Numbered from the stretch's first letter, positions 47,984 to 59,428 are shown. The stretch is 64,000 nucleotides of DNA from Alloyangia pacifica (GCF_020524285.1 NZ_JAIVKX010000019.1:92333-156332), one strand, 5' to 3'. The notes: generated from the letters alone by a model not told the origin. Program-made: numbers and translations.

Positions 47984-49113
47984 ATCCCCACCTCGGCAAA
48001 GAAGATGGAAAAGAGCGCATCGGCGACGATGACCGCGAAGATCGCGGTGACCACGGCGCTCGAGGTCATCCGCCCCAGCGATTCCGCGTCGCCCTTCACC
48101 TGCATCCCGGCGTGGCAGCCGACCACGCCGATGATCACCGCGAAGACCGGCGCCTTGACCAGCCCGACGATCACGTTGCTGATGTCGATGTCGGCCACCA
48201 GCCGGGTGCGGAACATCGAGGGCGAGATGCCCAATTCGATCCAGGACATCAGGGCGCCGCCGAACAGCCCCATGATGTCGGCGATAAGCCCGAGGATCGG
48301 CAGCATCAGCAGCAGCGCGAGGATGCGCGGCACGAAGAGCACGGTGACCGGGTCGAGCCCGAGCGTGCGCATGGCGTCGATTTCCTGGCGCATCTTCATC
48401 GAGCCGATGGCGGCGCAAAAGGCCGAGGCGGTGCGGCCCGCGACGATGATCGCGGTGAGCAGGATGCCAAGCTCGCGCAGCACCGAGATGGCGATGAGAT
48501 CGACCACGAAGACCTCGGCGCCGAACTGGCGCAGCTGTGTCGCGCCCTGGAAGGCCAGCACCACACCGATCAGGAAGGCCATGAGCGACACGATCGGCAC
48601 GGCGCGCAGCCCCACGTCGTCGCAATGGGCAACCAGCGAGGTGAAGCGAAATTCGCGCGGGTGGATTACCACGCGGAAGAGCCCGGCGAGGAACATGCCG
48701 AGGAAGGCCACCAGTCCGCGCAGGAAGTCGTAGCCGCCGACGACGCGTTTGCCGGTGGCCTCGAACAGGGCGCGCAGCCCGGTCGCCGTGCCGGGCGCGG
48801 GCTCCGCCACCGGCATCGCGCGGCGCACCGTGTCCAACAGCAGCTCCGCCGCCTCGCTGGCACCCCGGTAGCGCAGGCGGCCGCCGCTTGCGGCAGCGCG
48901 CCGCTCGAGGTCCGCCAGGGCCCAGGCCCCGGCGGTGTCGATCCTTGTGACCTTGGAGAGATCGATGACCGAGGTCTGCGGCACTTCCTTGAGCCCAGCC
49001 TGCAGACTGGCGAGTGCGTGCACGGTCAACGCCCCGGAAAGGCTGATCACCGGCGCGGCGCCTGATTCTTCGTGCTCGATCTGCAAGCCTGAGGTGGGCA
49101 TGGAAGTGGTCAT
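47980..49113 (-). CDS. mlaE: MlaE-type permease with N-terminal STAS (MlaB-like) domain
   Basis: A 377-residue fusion. Residues about 10-95 form a STAS domain (VIDLSKVTRIDTAGAWALAD), the fold of the separate E. coli protein MlaB. Residues about 130-377 form the MlaE permease with the conserved EIDAMRTLGLDPVTVLFVPR. The fusion tethers the regulatory MlaB-like module to the membrane subunit. It is the first gene of the leftward operon; ATG 49101 is an alternative start. Confidence 0.92.
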   Translation of the reverse strand: MTTSMPTSGLQIEHEESGAAPVISLSGALTVHALASLQAGLKEVPQTSVIDLSKVTRIDTAGAWALADLERRAAASGGRLRYRGASEAAELLLDTVRRAMPVAEPAPGTATGLRALFEATGKRVVGGYDFLRGLVAFLGMFLAGLFRVVIHPREFRFTSLVAHCDDVGLRAVPIVSLMAFLIGVVLAFQGATQLRQFGAEVFVVDLIAISVLRELGILLTAIIVAGRTASAFCAAIGSMKMRQEIDAMRTLGLDPVTVLFVPRILALLLMLPILGLIADIMGLFGGALMSWIELGISPSMFRTRLVADIDISNVIVGLVKAPVFAVIIGVVGCHAGMQVKGDAESLGRMTSSAVVTAIFAVIVADALFSIFFAEVGM

Positions 49114-49418
49114 GGGCCGGAAGGCTCCCCGCGTATCTTTTTCATTTTGAAGGCTTTTGCCCGGCTTCGCCAGTAGAATTCGCTGCGCCGGGCCGGGCGG
49201 TTTGACGCAACCTTGCGTTGGTCGCGTCGGCTGGCAGGTCGCTCCGCGTCCCGCTTTCTGCCTTGGTTCTGGCCGCTGTCACTCGCGGCTCTCGCCCCCG
49301 GCTGCACGGAATTTAGGCAACCGCCGCCTCGAAACGCTTTGGAGGTGATTAAACGTTTAATTTCCCGTTGACCGGCGGGAATGGCGCTGATTAATCGTTT
49401 CACCAAAGAGGAAACGGC
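49114..49418. other. Divergent promoter region mlaE / LacI-type regulator
   Basis: About 300 bp without a supported gene. The right third carries LacI-type operators (49332-49402). The left part is GC-rich and shows nothing assignable apart from presumably the mla promoter. Confidence 0.5.
49332..49402. promoter_or_regulatory. LacI-family operators upstream of the regulator gene
   Basis: ATTAAACGTTTAAT (49348-49361) is a perfect 14-bp palindrome with the central CG of LacI-family operators. TTAATCGTTTCA (49391-49402) is a second, imperfect site with its centre 42 bp away, exactly four helical turns, and AAACGCTTT (49332-49340) is a weak third. The spacing suits a looping repressor. The likely binder is the adjacent LacI-type protein. 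Confidence 0.75.
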
Positions 49419-50369
49419 ATGGCCAGCATAAAGCAGATCGCACAGGATATCGGGGTTTCGGCCGCCACGGTTTCGAACGCGCTGACCGGCAAGGGTCGCG
49501 TGTCGAAAGAGCTGGCCGATCGCATCCGTGCCCGCGCCGAGGCGCTCGGCTACCGCCCGAGCAGCGCCGCGCGCGCGCTGAAGACCGGGCAGAGTGGTAT
49601 TCTCGGCCTCGTCATGCCCGACCTGACCAACCCGCTGTTTCCGCGCATCGCGCAGAACCTGTCGATCGCCGCCGAGGCGCGTGGTCTCGGCATCCTCATC
49701 GCCGACTCCCGCGGCAGCGAGGCGCGGCAGACCGAGGCGCTGCAGCAGCTTGTCGGCCGCGGCGTCGACGGGGTGGTGGTGGTGCCGCAGAAGGGCACCT
49801 CGCCCGCGGCGCCGGGGCTGCCCATGGTGACGATCAACACCGCCCGCGATCCACGCAACACCGTTTCGGCCGATCACATCGGCGGCGGCGCTCTCATCGG
49901 CGCGCATATTCGCGAACTGGGCCACAGCGATGTCGTGCTGCTCGGCGGCGACCGGGTGTCGGACGTGCAGCAGGACCGCATGCGCGGCATGGCCGACGGC
50001 CTCGGCCCGAGCGTCCGCGTCCGGACGGTCTGGGGCGACGCCGGTCTTGCGGCGCTGCCGGACCTCGTGGGGCAGGGCGCGACCGCCATCCTCGCCACGT
50101 CCGACCTGTTGGCGCTCGCCGCGCTGTCGGAGCTTGCGAGGGCGGGGATTTCCGTGCCCGAGCATGTCAGCCTCACCGGCTTCGACGATCTGCCGTTTGC
50201 CACCGCCATGCACCCGGCGCTGACCACCACCGCGCAGGACGTGGGCGCCATCGCGGAATACGCGCTGGAGGTGCTGACCAGTCTCATTGCCGGCGGCCTG
50301 CGCCCCGATGCCGGCCATGCGGTGCCCATGCAGCTTGTGCCGCGCGCGTCGACAGCCGCGCCCCGATAA
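49419..50369 (+). CDS. LacI family transcriptional regulator of the purine-nucleoside operon
   Basis: A 316-residue LacI/PurR-type repressor. The helix-turn-helix MASIKQIAQDIGVSAATVSN is followed by the hinge helix around PSSAARALKTGQ, which inserts into a central CG, and a periplasmic-binding-protein-like sensor with GLVMPDLTNPLFPRIAQNLS. It stands 47 bp upstream of an ABC importer, nucleoside hydrolase and adenine deaminase operon in the same direction. A purine or nucleoside effector is inferred. AGAGGAAA precedes ATG 49419. Confidence 0.9.
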   Translation: MASIKQIAQDIGVSAATVSNALTGKGRVSKELADRIRARAEALGYRPSSAARALKTGQSGILGLVMPDLTNPLFPRIAQNLSIAAEARGLGILIADSRGSEARQTEALQQLVGRGVDGVVVVPQKGTSPAAPGLPMVTINTARDPRNTVSADHIGGGALIGAHIRELGHSDVVLLGGDRVSDVQQDRMRGMADGLGPSVRVRTVWGDAGLAALPDLVGQGATAILATSDLLALAALSELARAGISVPEHVSLTGFDDLPFATAMHPALTTTAQDVGAIAEYALEVLTSLIAGGLRPDAGHAVPMQLVPRASTAAPR

Positions 50370-50416
50370 GCAATCACGCCCCTGATAAGACCCCCGACCA
50401 ACACGGAGAGACTGCC

Positions 50417-51433
50417 ATGAAGACCACTCTTTCGATCCTCGCGCTTGCCAGTGCACTCGGCACCGCCGCCCAGGCCCAGGACAAGACGCTGACCATCTCG
50501 GTCTATTCCTTCGCCCAGGACGAGTACCGCGAAGCGCTCTACGATCCCTTCGAGGCGATCTGCGGCTGCGAGCTGGTCGTCGAGACCGGCAACAGCGTCG
50601 AGCGCATGGCGAAGATCGAGGCCAATGCCGCCGATCCGGTGATCGACATGGCGGTGATCTCCACGCAGGACGCGCTGGCGCTGGCCCGCAAGGATCTGAT
50701 CCAGCCGCTCGACACCGCGAAGCTGAGCAGCTTCGACAAGCTCTACGACAGCGCCAAGGACCCCATCGGCAACAACATGGCCGTCGGCTACACGTTCTAC
50801 GCGAGCTCCATCGTCTACCGCTCGGACCTTGTGGAGATTTCCAGCTGGGGTGACCTGCTCGGCGAAGAGCTGGCCGGTCAGGTGGCCCTGCCCAACATCA
50901 CCGGCACGCAGGGCCCGCTCACCGTCATGATGCTGGGCAAGGCCATGGGCGAGGAAGGCGATCTCTCGCCGGTGATCTCCGAGATCGGGGCGCATTCCGA
51001 TGACATCGTGACCTTTTATTCGCGTTCGTCCGAGCTGGTGCAGCTGATGAACCAGCAGGAAGTGATCGCCGCCCCGGTGGGCCGTTTCGCCTGGGGCAGC
51101 TTCAAGGACGCGGGGCTGCCCTTCGCCTGGGCCGAGCCCGAGGAAGGCCAGGCCGGTGGCATGAACGTGATGGTCATGACCAAGGGCAACGGCAACGAGG
51201 AGCTGGCCTACCAGTTCATGGACTACTGGCTGTCGACCGAGGTGCAAACCAAGATTGGCGAGATGCTGATCGATAGCCCGGCCAACAAGGAAGTCGAACT
51301 CAGCGCGGACGCCGCCGAGAACCTCACCTATGGCGCGGATGTCATTGAATCGCTGAACATCCTGCCGGCCGCCGAAGTGCTCGACAAGCGCGAGGGCTGG
51401 GTCGAGCAGTGGAACGCCGAGGTGATCCAGTAA
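50417..51433 (+). CDS. ABC importer, polyamine-type substrate-binding protein (substrate probably a nucleoside)
   Basis: A 338-residue extracellular solute-binding protein of the PotD/PotF-like group. The signal peptide ends GTAAQA at about residue 20, without a lipobox. The mature part begins QDKTLTISVYSFAQDEYREA and is acidic. The permeases and the ATPase are also polyamine-type, yet the operon ends with a nucleoside hydrolase and an adenine deaminase, so I infer a purine nucleoside or base as substrate. It is followed by a 195-bp gap with a strong hairpin. Confidence 0.85.
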   Translation: MKTTLSILALASALGTAAQAQDKTLTISVYSFAQDEYREALYDPFEAICGCELVVETGNSVERMAKIEANAADPVIDMAVISTQDALALARKDLIQPLDTAKLSSFDKLYDSAKDPIGNNMAVGYTFYASSIVYRSDLVEISSWGDLLGEELAGQVALPNITGTQGPLTVMMLGKAMGEEGDLSPVISEIGAHSDDIVTFYSRSSELVQLMNQQEVIAAPVGRFAWGSFKDAGLPFAWAEPEEGQAGGMNVMVMTKGNGNEELAYQFMDYWLSTEVQTKIGEMLIDSPANKEVELSADAAENLTYGADVIESLNILPAAEVLDKREGWVEQWNAEVIQ

Positions 51434-51478
51434 CCTGATCGCCGGGGGTTTTCTCCCTCCCTTGTTGCCCCCGCGAAT

Positions 51479-51514
51479 GGCCATGGATGCCCCATCTTCC
51501 TGGCGTCCATGGCC
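51479..51514 (+). terminator. Hairpin after the binding-protein gene
   Basis: GGCCATGGATGCC and GGCGTCCATGGCC form a 13-bp stem with one T-G wobble and a 10-base loop, 45 bp after the stop. It probably stabilises the binding-protein mRNA and lowers read-through into the permease genes. Confidence 0.6.
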
Positions 51515-51628
51515 CCCCGAACACCCTGATCGCACGTGGCTCCCCGGCGGGCCTCGGCGATCCGAGCGCTCCGCCCCGCGGGCCGAGCGCCTTCCGACAC
51601 CCGCCCCAGACAGAGGGGAACACGCATC

Positions 51629-52453
51629 ATGTTTCGCAACACCCGCGAGGGGCTGGCGCTGGCGCTTCCCGCCGCCATCTTCTCGACGCTGCTCTTCCTC
51701 GTTCCGGTGGGCATCCTGCTCTCCGAGGCCTTCCGCGGCACCACCGGCGGCTGGTCGCTGCAGGGCTACATCGACTTCTTCTCGACGCCGCTCAACCGCA
51801 CGGTCTTCCTGCGCACGCTGAAGCTGGGCGTTCTGGTGGCGGGCACGGCGGCGGTGATCGGCTATGCCGCCGCCTTCTGCATCGTCAACCTCGGACCGAA
51901 ATCGCGAGGTAAGGTCTTCGGGATGGTCGTGTTGCCGCTGATGATCTCGCCGGTCGCGCGCACCTACGCCTGGATCGTCATCCTTGGCCGCACCGGCATC
52001 GTCAACGAGGCAATCACCGGGCTGGGCCTGTCGGACACGCCGCTGCGGCTGCTGTTCACCGAGACCGCCGTGTTCCTCGGCCTGCTGCAGCTCTTCCTGC
52101 CGCTGATGATCATCAGCCTCGTGTCGGCGATGGAGAACATCCCGCGCGACGTGATCCCCGCCGCCCGCGTGCTGGGCGCGAGCTGGTTCGCGGTCTTCTT
52201 CAAGGTGATCCTGCCGCTGACCAAGGAAGGGCTCGTCATCGGCGGCACGCTGGTCTTCACCGGCGCGCTCACCGCCTACATCACCCCGGCGATCCTCGGC
52301 GGCTCGAAGGTGCTGATGCTGGAAACGCTGCTCTACCAGCGGGTCAACGTGTCGAACGATTTCGTCTCGGCCAGCGTCATCGCCATGATCCTCATCGTCA
52401 TGTCCTTCTCGGCGAACCTGCTGCTGAAGCGCATCGCCACCGCCCGGAGCTGA
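51629..52453 (+). CDS. ABC importer permease 1 (PotB/PotH-like)
   Basis: A 274-residue permease with six predicted helices. The coupling loop is around PAARVLGASWFAVFFKVILP. The ATG at 51629 is preceded by GAGGGGAA; the frame is open upstream but without similarity. It follows the binding protein gene and precedes the second permease by 4 bp. Confidence 0.9.
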   Translation: MFRNTREGLALALPAAIFSTLLFLVPVGILLSEAFRGTTGGWSLQGYIDFFSTPLNRTVFLRTLKLGVLVAGTAAVIGYAAAFCIVNLGPKSRGKVFGMVVLPLMISPVARTYAWIVILGRTGIVNEAITGLGLSDTPLRLLFTETAVFLGLLQLFLPLMIISLVSAMENIPRDVIPAARVLGASWFAVFFKVILPLTKEGLVIGGTLVFTGALTAYITPAILGGSKVLMLETLLYQRVNVSNDFVSASVIAMILIVMSFSANLLLKRIATARS

Positions 52454-52457
52454 CCTC

Positions 52458-53246
52458 ATGAACACCTCCATGCGCCACCTCGCGAACTGGTCGATCCTCG
52501 GCCTGACGCTGACCTTCCTGATCGGGCCGTTCCTGATCATCATCCTCGCCGGGGCCTCGGACACCGAGTATCTCGCCTTCCCGCCGCAGGGGCTGACCTT
52601 CAAGTGGTACCTCAAGGTCTTCACCGTCGAGAGCTTCCGCGCCTCCTTCCTGCTGTCGATGGCGCTGGCGGTCTTCGGCACGCTGGCGGCGCTGCTGCTC
52701 GGGGTGCCGGCGGCCTATGCGCTCAACCGCTACGACCTGCCGATGGCCGAGACCGTGCGCACCATCGTCGCCGCGCCGATCATCGTGCCGGGCATCATCG
52801 TCGGCCTCGCGCTCCTGCGCTACATGGTGGTCCCGACCGGCGTGACGGTCACCTTGGCCCTCTTTATGGCGCACACCGCGCTGGTGCTGCCCTACGCGGT
52901 GCGGGTTGTCTCCTCGTCGATGACCAACCTGCGCGCGGATATGGAAGAGGCCGCGGTGCTGCTCGGATGCACGCGCCTGCAGGCCTTCACCAAGGTGGTG
53001 CTGCCGAACATCCGCGGCGGGGTGCTCGCCGCCTTCATCCTCGGCTTCGTCACCTCCTTCAATCAGGTGCCGGTCTCGCTGTTCCTCTCGGGGCCCGGCG
53101 TCCGCACCCTGCCCATCGACATGCTGGCCTACATGGAGATCACCTTCGATCCCTCCGTCGCCGCGCTCTCGGCGCTTCTGGCCTTCATGTCGCTCGCCAT
53201 CGTCTTCACCGCCGAACGCCTGCTGGGATTCTCTCGCTATGTCTGA
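52458..53246 (+). CDS. ABC importer permease 2 (PotC/PotI-like)
   Basis: A 262-residue permease with six predicted helices. The coupling loop is around EAAVLLGCTRLQAFTKVVLP. Its end overlaps the ATPase gene by 8 bp, so the three transport genes are tightly linked. Confidence 0.9.
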   Translation: MNTSMRHLANWSILGLTLTFLIGPFLIIILAGASDTEYLAFPPQGLTFKWYLKVFTVESFRASFLLSMALAVFGTLAALLLGVPAAYALNRYDLPMAETVRTIVAAPIIVPGIIVGLALLRYMVVPTGVTVTLALFMAHTALVLPYAVRVVSSSMTNLRADMEEAAVLLGCTRLQAFTKVVLPNIRGGVLAAFILGFVTSFNQVPVSLFLSGPGVRTLPIDMLAYMEITFDPSVAALSALLAFMSLAIVFTAERLLGFSRYV

Positions 53247-54252
53247 CGCCTTCGTCCAACTCTCCGATCTCACCCTCAGCTACGGTAAATCGGTCGCCGT
53301 GCCGAACCTCGATCTGTCGATCCGCGAAGGCGAGCTGATCGCACTGCTCGGCCCGTCGGGCTGCGGCAAGACCACCACCATGCGCGCCATCGCCGGGCTG
53401 CTGTCGCCCACCGGCGGCACAATCACCATCGACGGGCGCGACGTGACCCGCGTGCCCGCCAACAAGCGCGGCATCGGGCTGGTGTTCCAGAGCTACGCGC
53501 TCTTCCCGCATCTGATGGCCTACGAAAACGTCGCCTTCGGCCTGCGCCTGCAGAAGCTTCCCGAAGCCGAGATCAAGCAGCGCACCGAGGAAGGTCTGGC
53601 GACCGTCGGCCTCACCGGTTTTGAGAAGCGCAAGCCCGCCGAGATGTCGGGCGGCCAGCAGCAGCGCGTGGCGCTGGCGCGGTCGCTTGTCATGCGGCCC
53701 AAGGTGCTGCTGCTCGACGAGCCGCTGTCGAACCTCGACGCCCGGCTGCGCCTCGAGATGCGCACCGAGCTGCAGCGGGTGCAGAAGGAGACCGGCATCA
53801 CCATGGTCTTCGTCACCCACGACCAGGCCGAGGCGCTGGCGCTCGCCGACCGCATCGTGCTGATGAAGGACGGCAAGATCGAGCAGCTCGGCACACCGTC
53901 GGATCTCTACGCCCGCCCGGCGACCGCCTTTGCCGCCGAGTTCATGGGCTTCGAGAACATCTTCAAGGTCGAGGGCGCCGAGGTGGTCAGCGCCAACGGC
54001 CGCCTGCCGCTTGAGGCCCGGCCTGAGAGCTCGATCCTCGCCTGGCGCCCGGATGCGGTGACCGTGGGCAGCGGCCCGCATGAGGGCCGCGTTGCCGCCT
54101 GCAGCTTTGCCGGGGCGCATCGCGAATATGTCATCGACAGCGCGCTCGGCCCGATCAAGGCCGATGCCGCCATCGCGCTGCCCGAGGTGCCGCTGGGAGA
54201 GACCATCCGCTTCGACCTGCCGCTCTCCACCGCGCGGGGACTCGCGGCATGA
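53239..54252 (+). CDS. ABC importer ATPase (PotA/PotG-like)
   Basis: A 337-residue ATPase. Walker A is GPSGCGKTT, the signature MSGGQQQR, Walker B lies in VLLLDEPLSNLDARLR and the H-loop in FVTHDQAEA; all motifs are intact. A TOBE domain lies at about 255-330. It overlaps the nucleoside hydrolase gene by 4 bp (ATGA), so transporter and enzyme are translated together. Confidence 0.92.
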   Translation: MSDAFVQLSDLTLSYGKSVAVPNLDLSIREGELIALLGPSGCGKTTTMRAIAGLLSPTGGTITIDGRDVTRVPANKRGIGLVFQSYALFPHLMAYENVAFGLRLQKLPEAEIKQRTEEGLATVGLTGFEKRKPAEMSGGQQQRVALARSLVMRPKVLLLDEPLSNLDARLRLEMRTELQRVQKETGITMVFVTHDQAEALALADRIVLMKDGKIEQLGTPSDLYARPATAFAAEFMGFENIFKVEGAEVVSANGRLPLEARPESSILAWRPDAVTVGSGPHEGRVAACSFAGAHREYVIDSALGPIKADAAIALPEVPLGETIRFDLPLSTARGLAA

Positions 54253-55136
54253 GGCTCTGGGTCGACACCGACTACGGCTTCGACGACCTCTGGGCACTGC
54301 TGCTGCTGCGCCACTACGGGGCGACGGTCGAGGGCATTTCGCTGGTGGCGGGCAACACGCCGCTGCCGCAGGTCATCGCCAATGCGCTCGGCGCCGCGCA
54401 GGCCTACGGGATCGACGCGCCGCTGCATGCCGGGGCCGAGAAAGCGCTTGTCCGCGAGGTCGAGACCGCGCAGGAGATCCTCGGCGAGAAGGGCATGGAC
54501 AGCCGCGGCCGCTTCCTGCCCGAGGTCGATGGCCCGCAGCCGCCGGCTGATGCCATCGAGGCGCTGGCCGCATGGTTGATGTTGGACGGCCCGCGCGAGG
54601 TGCTCGCGCTCGCCCCGCTGACCAATATCGCGCTGTTGGTGCAGCGCTTCCCACAGGCCGCCGCGCGCATCACCCGGCTGGTCTGGATGGGCGGCAGCAA
54701 CGGGCCGGGCAACCATTCGCCGCTGGCCGAGTTCAACGCCCTCTGTGATCCCGAGGCGGCAGCGATCGTCGCCGAGGCAGGTCTGCCGCTCGAGGTCATC
54801 GACCTGATGATCTGTCGCCAGGCGACCTTCGGCTCCGACGACATGCCGCAGACCGATCCGCTCACCGCGGACTTGCTCGGGGGATACCTCGACATCGGCC
54901 TCGAACGCGGCCGTACCGGCATGGCGATCTACGATCCCGTCGCCGCCCTCGCCATGGTCCGGCCCGAAGCCTTTGCCTTCGAGCGCCAGAGCCTGTCCGT
55001 TTCGACCCGCAAGGACGAGACCTACGGCGCCACCGACTTCACCGCCGATCCGCAGGGGCTGACCCGCCTGCCGACCGCTCCCCTCGACGACATCGCACGG
55101 CTCTGCCTCGAGGCTCTGGCGGGAGCGGACGCATGA
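54249..55136 (+). CDS. Nucleoside hydrolase (IUNH family)
   Basis: A 295-residue enzyme that cleaves ribonucleosides to base and ribose. The calcium-binding aspartate cluster is WVDTDYGFDDLWALLLL, with Tyr9 where most members have Pro. A second conserved part is LAEFNALCDPEAAAIV, and MGGSNGPGNHSPLAEFN matches the usual motif. It is translationally coupled to the ATPase gene before it and the adenine deaminase gene after it. Specificity (purine or general) cannot be read from the sequence. Confidence 0.92.
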   Translation: MRLWVDTDYGFDDLWALLLLRHYGATVEGISLVAGNTPLPQVIANALGAAQAYGIDAPLHAGAEKALVREVETAQEILGEKGMDSRGRFLPEVDGPQPPADAIEALAAWLMLDGPREVLALAPLTNIALLVQRFPQAAARITRLVWMGGSNGPGNHSPLAEFNALCDPEAAAIVAEAGLPLEVIDLMICRQATFGSDDMPQTDPLTADLLGGYLDIGLERGRTGMAIYDPVAALAMVRPEAFAFERQSLSVSTRKDETYGATDFTADPQGLTRLPTAPLDDIARLCLEALAGADA

Positions 55137-56911
55137 CCTTTCCCAGTGATCTCAACGGTCCCGCGCTGCGGGCCCGCGCGGTGCAGGCCGCGCGCGGCGA
55201 GGCGCCCTTCGACCTGCTGATCGAGGGCGGCACGGTGCTCGACATGGTGACCGGGCGCGGCCGCAAGGCCGACATCGGTATCACCGGCCCGCTCATCGCC
55301 AGCGTCCACGCCCCCGATCCCGCGCGCAAGGCCAAGGCGCGCATCGGCGCGCGCGGCATGACGCTCGTGCCGGGGTTCATCGACAGCCACATGCACGTGG
55401 AGAGCTCGATGATCACCGCCGCGGAATATGCCGCCGCTGTGGTGCCCCGCGGAGTGACGACGGCGCTCTGGGACCCGCACGAGCTGGCCAATGTCTCGGG
55501 CGAGGCGGGGCTCGGTTTTGCCTGCGACGCGGTCAAGGACCTGCCGCTGCGCCTGCTGCCGCTGGTGCCGACCTGCGTGCCCTCGGCGCCGGGCTACGAG
55601 GTTTCGGGCGGTGATTTCACCCCCGAGACCGTCGCCCGCTGGCTGGCGCGGGGCGACATTCAAGGCGCCGCCGAGCTGATGACCATGCGCCCGCTGCTCG
55701 AGGGCGATCCGCGTGTCGCCGGGATCGTGCAGGCCGGGCTCGACGCGGGCAAGCGGGTCTGCGGCCACGCACGCGGGCTCACCGGCGGCGATCTCGCGGG
55801 CTTTGCCGCCGCCGGGGTCGAGACCGACCACGAGCTCACCGGCGCCGGCGACCTCATGGCAAAACTCGAGGCGGGCTTCACCATCGAGCTGCGCGGCTCG
55901 CACGAGCACCTGCTGCCCGAGTTCGCCGAAGCACTGGTGGAACTGGGCGAGCTGCCGCAGACGGTGACGCTCTGCACCGATGACATCTTCCCCGACGACC
56001 TGGTCCGCAAGGGCGGGCTCGACGGGGTGATCCGCATGCTCATCGACTGCGGGCTGCCGCCGGTCTGGGCCTATCGCGCCGCCACGCTCAACGCCGCGAG
56101 CCGCATCGGACGGCCCGACCTCGGCCTCGTCGCGCCGGGGCGCCGCGCCGATCTTGTGCTGCTCTCGGATCTCGAGGCGGTGCGTGCCGAGGTGGTTATT
56201 GCGAACGGGCAGGAAGTCGCCCGGGCCGGCAAGCCGACGAGCCTGCCGTCCGCCGCGGCCGTGCCGGCGGCGCTGCGGCAGACCATGCGCCTCGATCCCG
56301 TGACGCCGGAGGATTTCGAGATCGCCGCGACGGGCCCGCGCGCGCGCATCGCCACCCTCTCCAAGCCGCGCTTCCCGGTCTGGGGCGAGCGCCGGGTCGC
56401 GGTCGAGGAGGGCAGGCTGGTGCTGCCCGAGGACATGATCCGTATGGGCATCGTCAACCGCCATGGCGCGGCCACGCCGATGCGCACCGCCTTTCTCGAG
56501 AACTGGGGCGACTGGCGCTGTGCCTTTGCCACCACGGTCTCGCACGACAGCCACAACCTCACGGTCTTCGGGCGCCGCCCCGAGGACATGGCCGCCGCCG
56601 CCAATGCGCTGCGCGACTGCGGCGGCGGGGTCGCCGTCGCTTCCCGGGGCAAGGTGCTGCATTGCCTGCCGCTGCCGGTCGCAGGGCTGATCTCCGAGGC
56701 GCCGCTGGCGCAAGTGGCCGAGAGCTTCGCCGCGCTGCGCGCGACGCTCGACGGGCTGGTCGGCTGGCAGCCGCCCTACCTGGTGTTCAAGGCGCTCTTC
56801 GGCGCCTCGCTGGTCTGCAACGCCGGGCCGCGGCTGAGCGACGTCGGGCTGGTCGATCCCTTCGCGGGCAAGGTGCTGGAGAGCTGCGTGCTGGAGGACG
56901 GGCTGGGCTGA
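55133..56911 (+). CDS. ade: Adenine deaminase
   Basis: A 592-residue amidohydrolase converting adenine to hypoxanthine and ammonia. The metal-binding region is FIDSHMHVESSMITAAEYAA followed by WDPHELANVSGEAG. Further metal ligands are in GHARGLTGGDLAGF and CTDDIFPDDLVRKGG. The C-terminal domain with HDSHNLTVFG and LPLPVAGLISEAPL completes the family pattern. The 4-bp overlap with the nucleoside hydrolase gene suggests sequential action: adenosine to adenine to hypoxanthine. Confidence 0.95.
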   Translation: MTFPSDLNGPALRARAVQAARGEAPFDLLIEGGTVLDMVTGRGRKADIGITGPLIASVHAPDPARKAKARIGARGMTLVPGFIDSHMHVESSMITAAEYAAAVVPRGVTTALWDPHELANVSGEAGLGFACDAVKDLPLRLLPLVPTCVPSAPGYEVSGGDFTPETVARWLARGDIQGAAELMTMRPLLEGDPRVAGIVQAGLDAGKRVCGHARGLTGGDLAGFAAAGVETDHELTGAGDLMAKLEAGFTIELRGSHEHLLPEFAEALVELGELPQTVTLCTDDIFPDDLVRKGGLDGVIRMLIDCGLPPVWAYRAATLNAASRIGRPDLGLVAPGRRADLVLLSDLEAVRAEVVIANGQEVARAGKPTSLPSAAAVPAALRQTMRLDPVTPEDFEIAATGPRARIATLSKPRFPVWGERRVAVEEGRLVLPEDMIRMGIVNRHGAATPMRTAFLENWGDWRCAFATTVSHDSHNLTVFGRRPEDMAAAANALRDCGGGVAVASRGKVLHCLPLPVAGLISEAPLAQVAESFAALRATLDGLVGWQPPYLVFKALFGASLVCNAGPRLSDVGLVDPFAGKVLESCVLEDGLG

Positions 56912-56953
56912 GCTTCGGTCCGGCGCTCGGGAGGGGCAGGAGTGCTTCCAGAA

Positions 56954-57003
56954 GGGGCGCTGCCCCTCTTGCCGCTGCGCGGCAATTCACCCCGGCGTAT
57001 TTG
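56954..57003. repeat. Short GC hairpin element between convergent ade and katG
   Basis: GGGGC-GCT-GCCCC and GCCGC-TGC-GCGGC hairpins followed by CACCCCGGCGTATTT form an inverted, diverged copy of the element at 10279-10324. Both sit between convergent genes. Confidence 0.65.
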
Positions 57004-57038
57004 GAAAGAGAAGAAGGCCCTGGGCTGGAAGCATGCAA

Positions 57039-57067
57039 AGGGCCCGCACGCTTGGCGTACGGGCCCT
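57039..57067. terminator. Terminator of katG, possibly also serving ade
   Basis: AGGGCCCG and CGGGCCCT form the outer 8-bp stem, with an inner CACGC/GCGTA pairing. It lies 20 bp beyond the katG stop. Confidence 0.75.
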
Positions 57068-57087
57068 GTCTTGTCATGTGCGCGTGA

Positions 57088-59428
<2,341 letters not shown>

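Noticed and set aside
49874..52681. Long open frame on the minus strand opposite the LacI regulator and the ABC importer
   Set aside because: Low-complexity Arg/Gly/His-rich product typical of antisense frames in GC-rich genes; the plus strand has full protein families.
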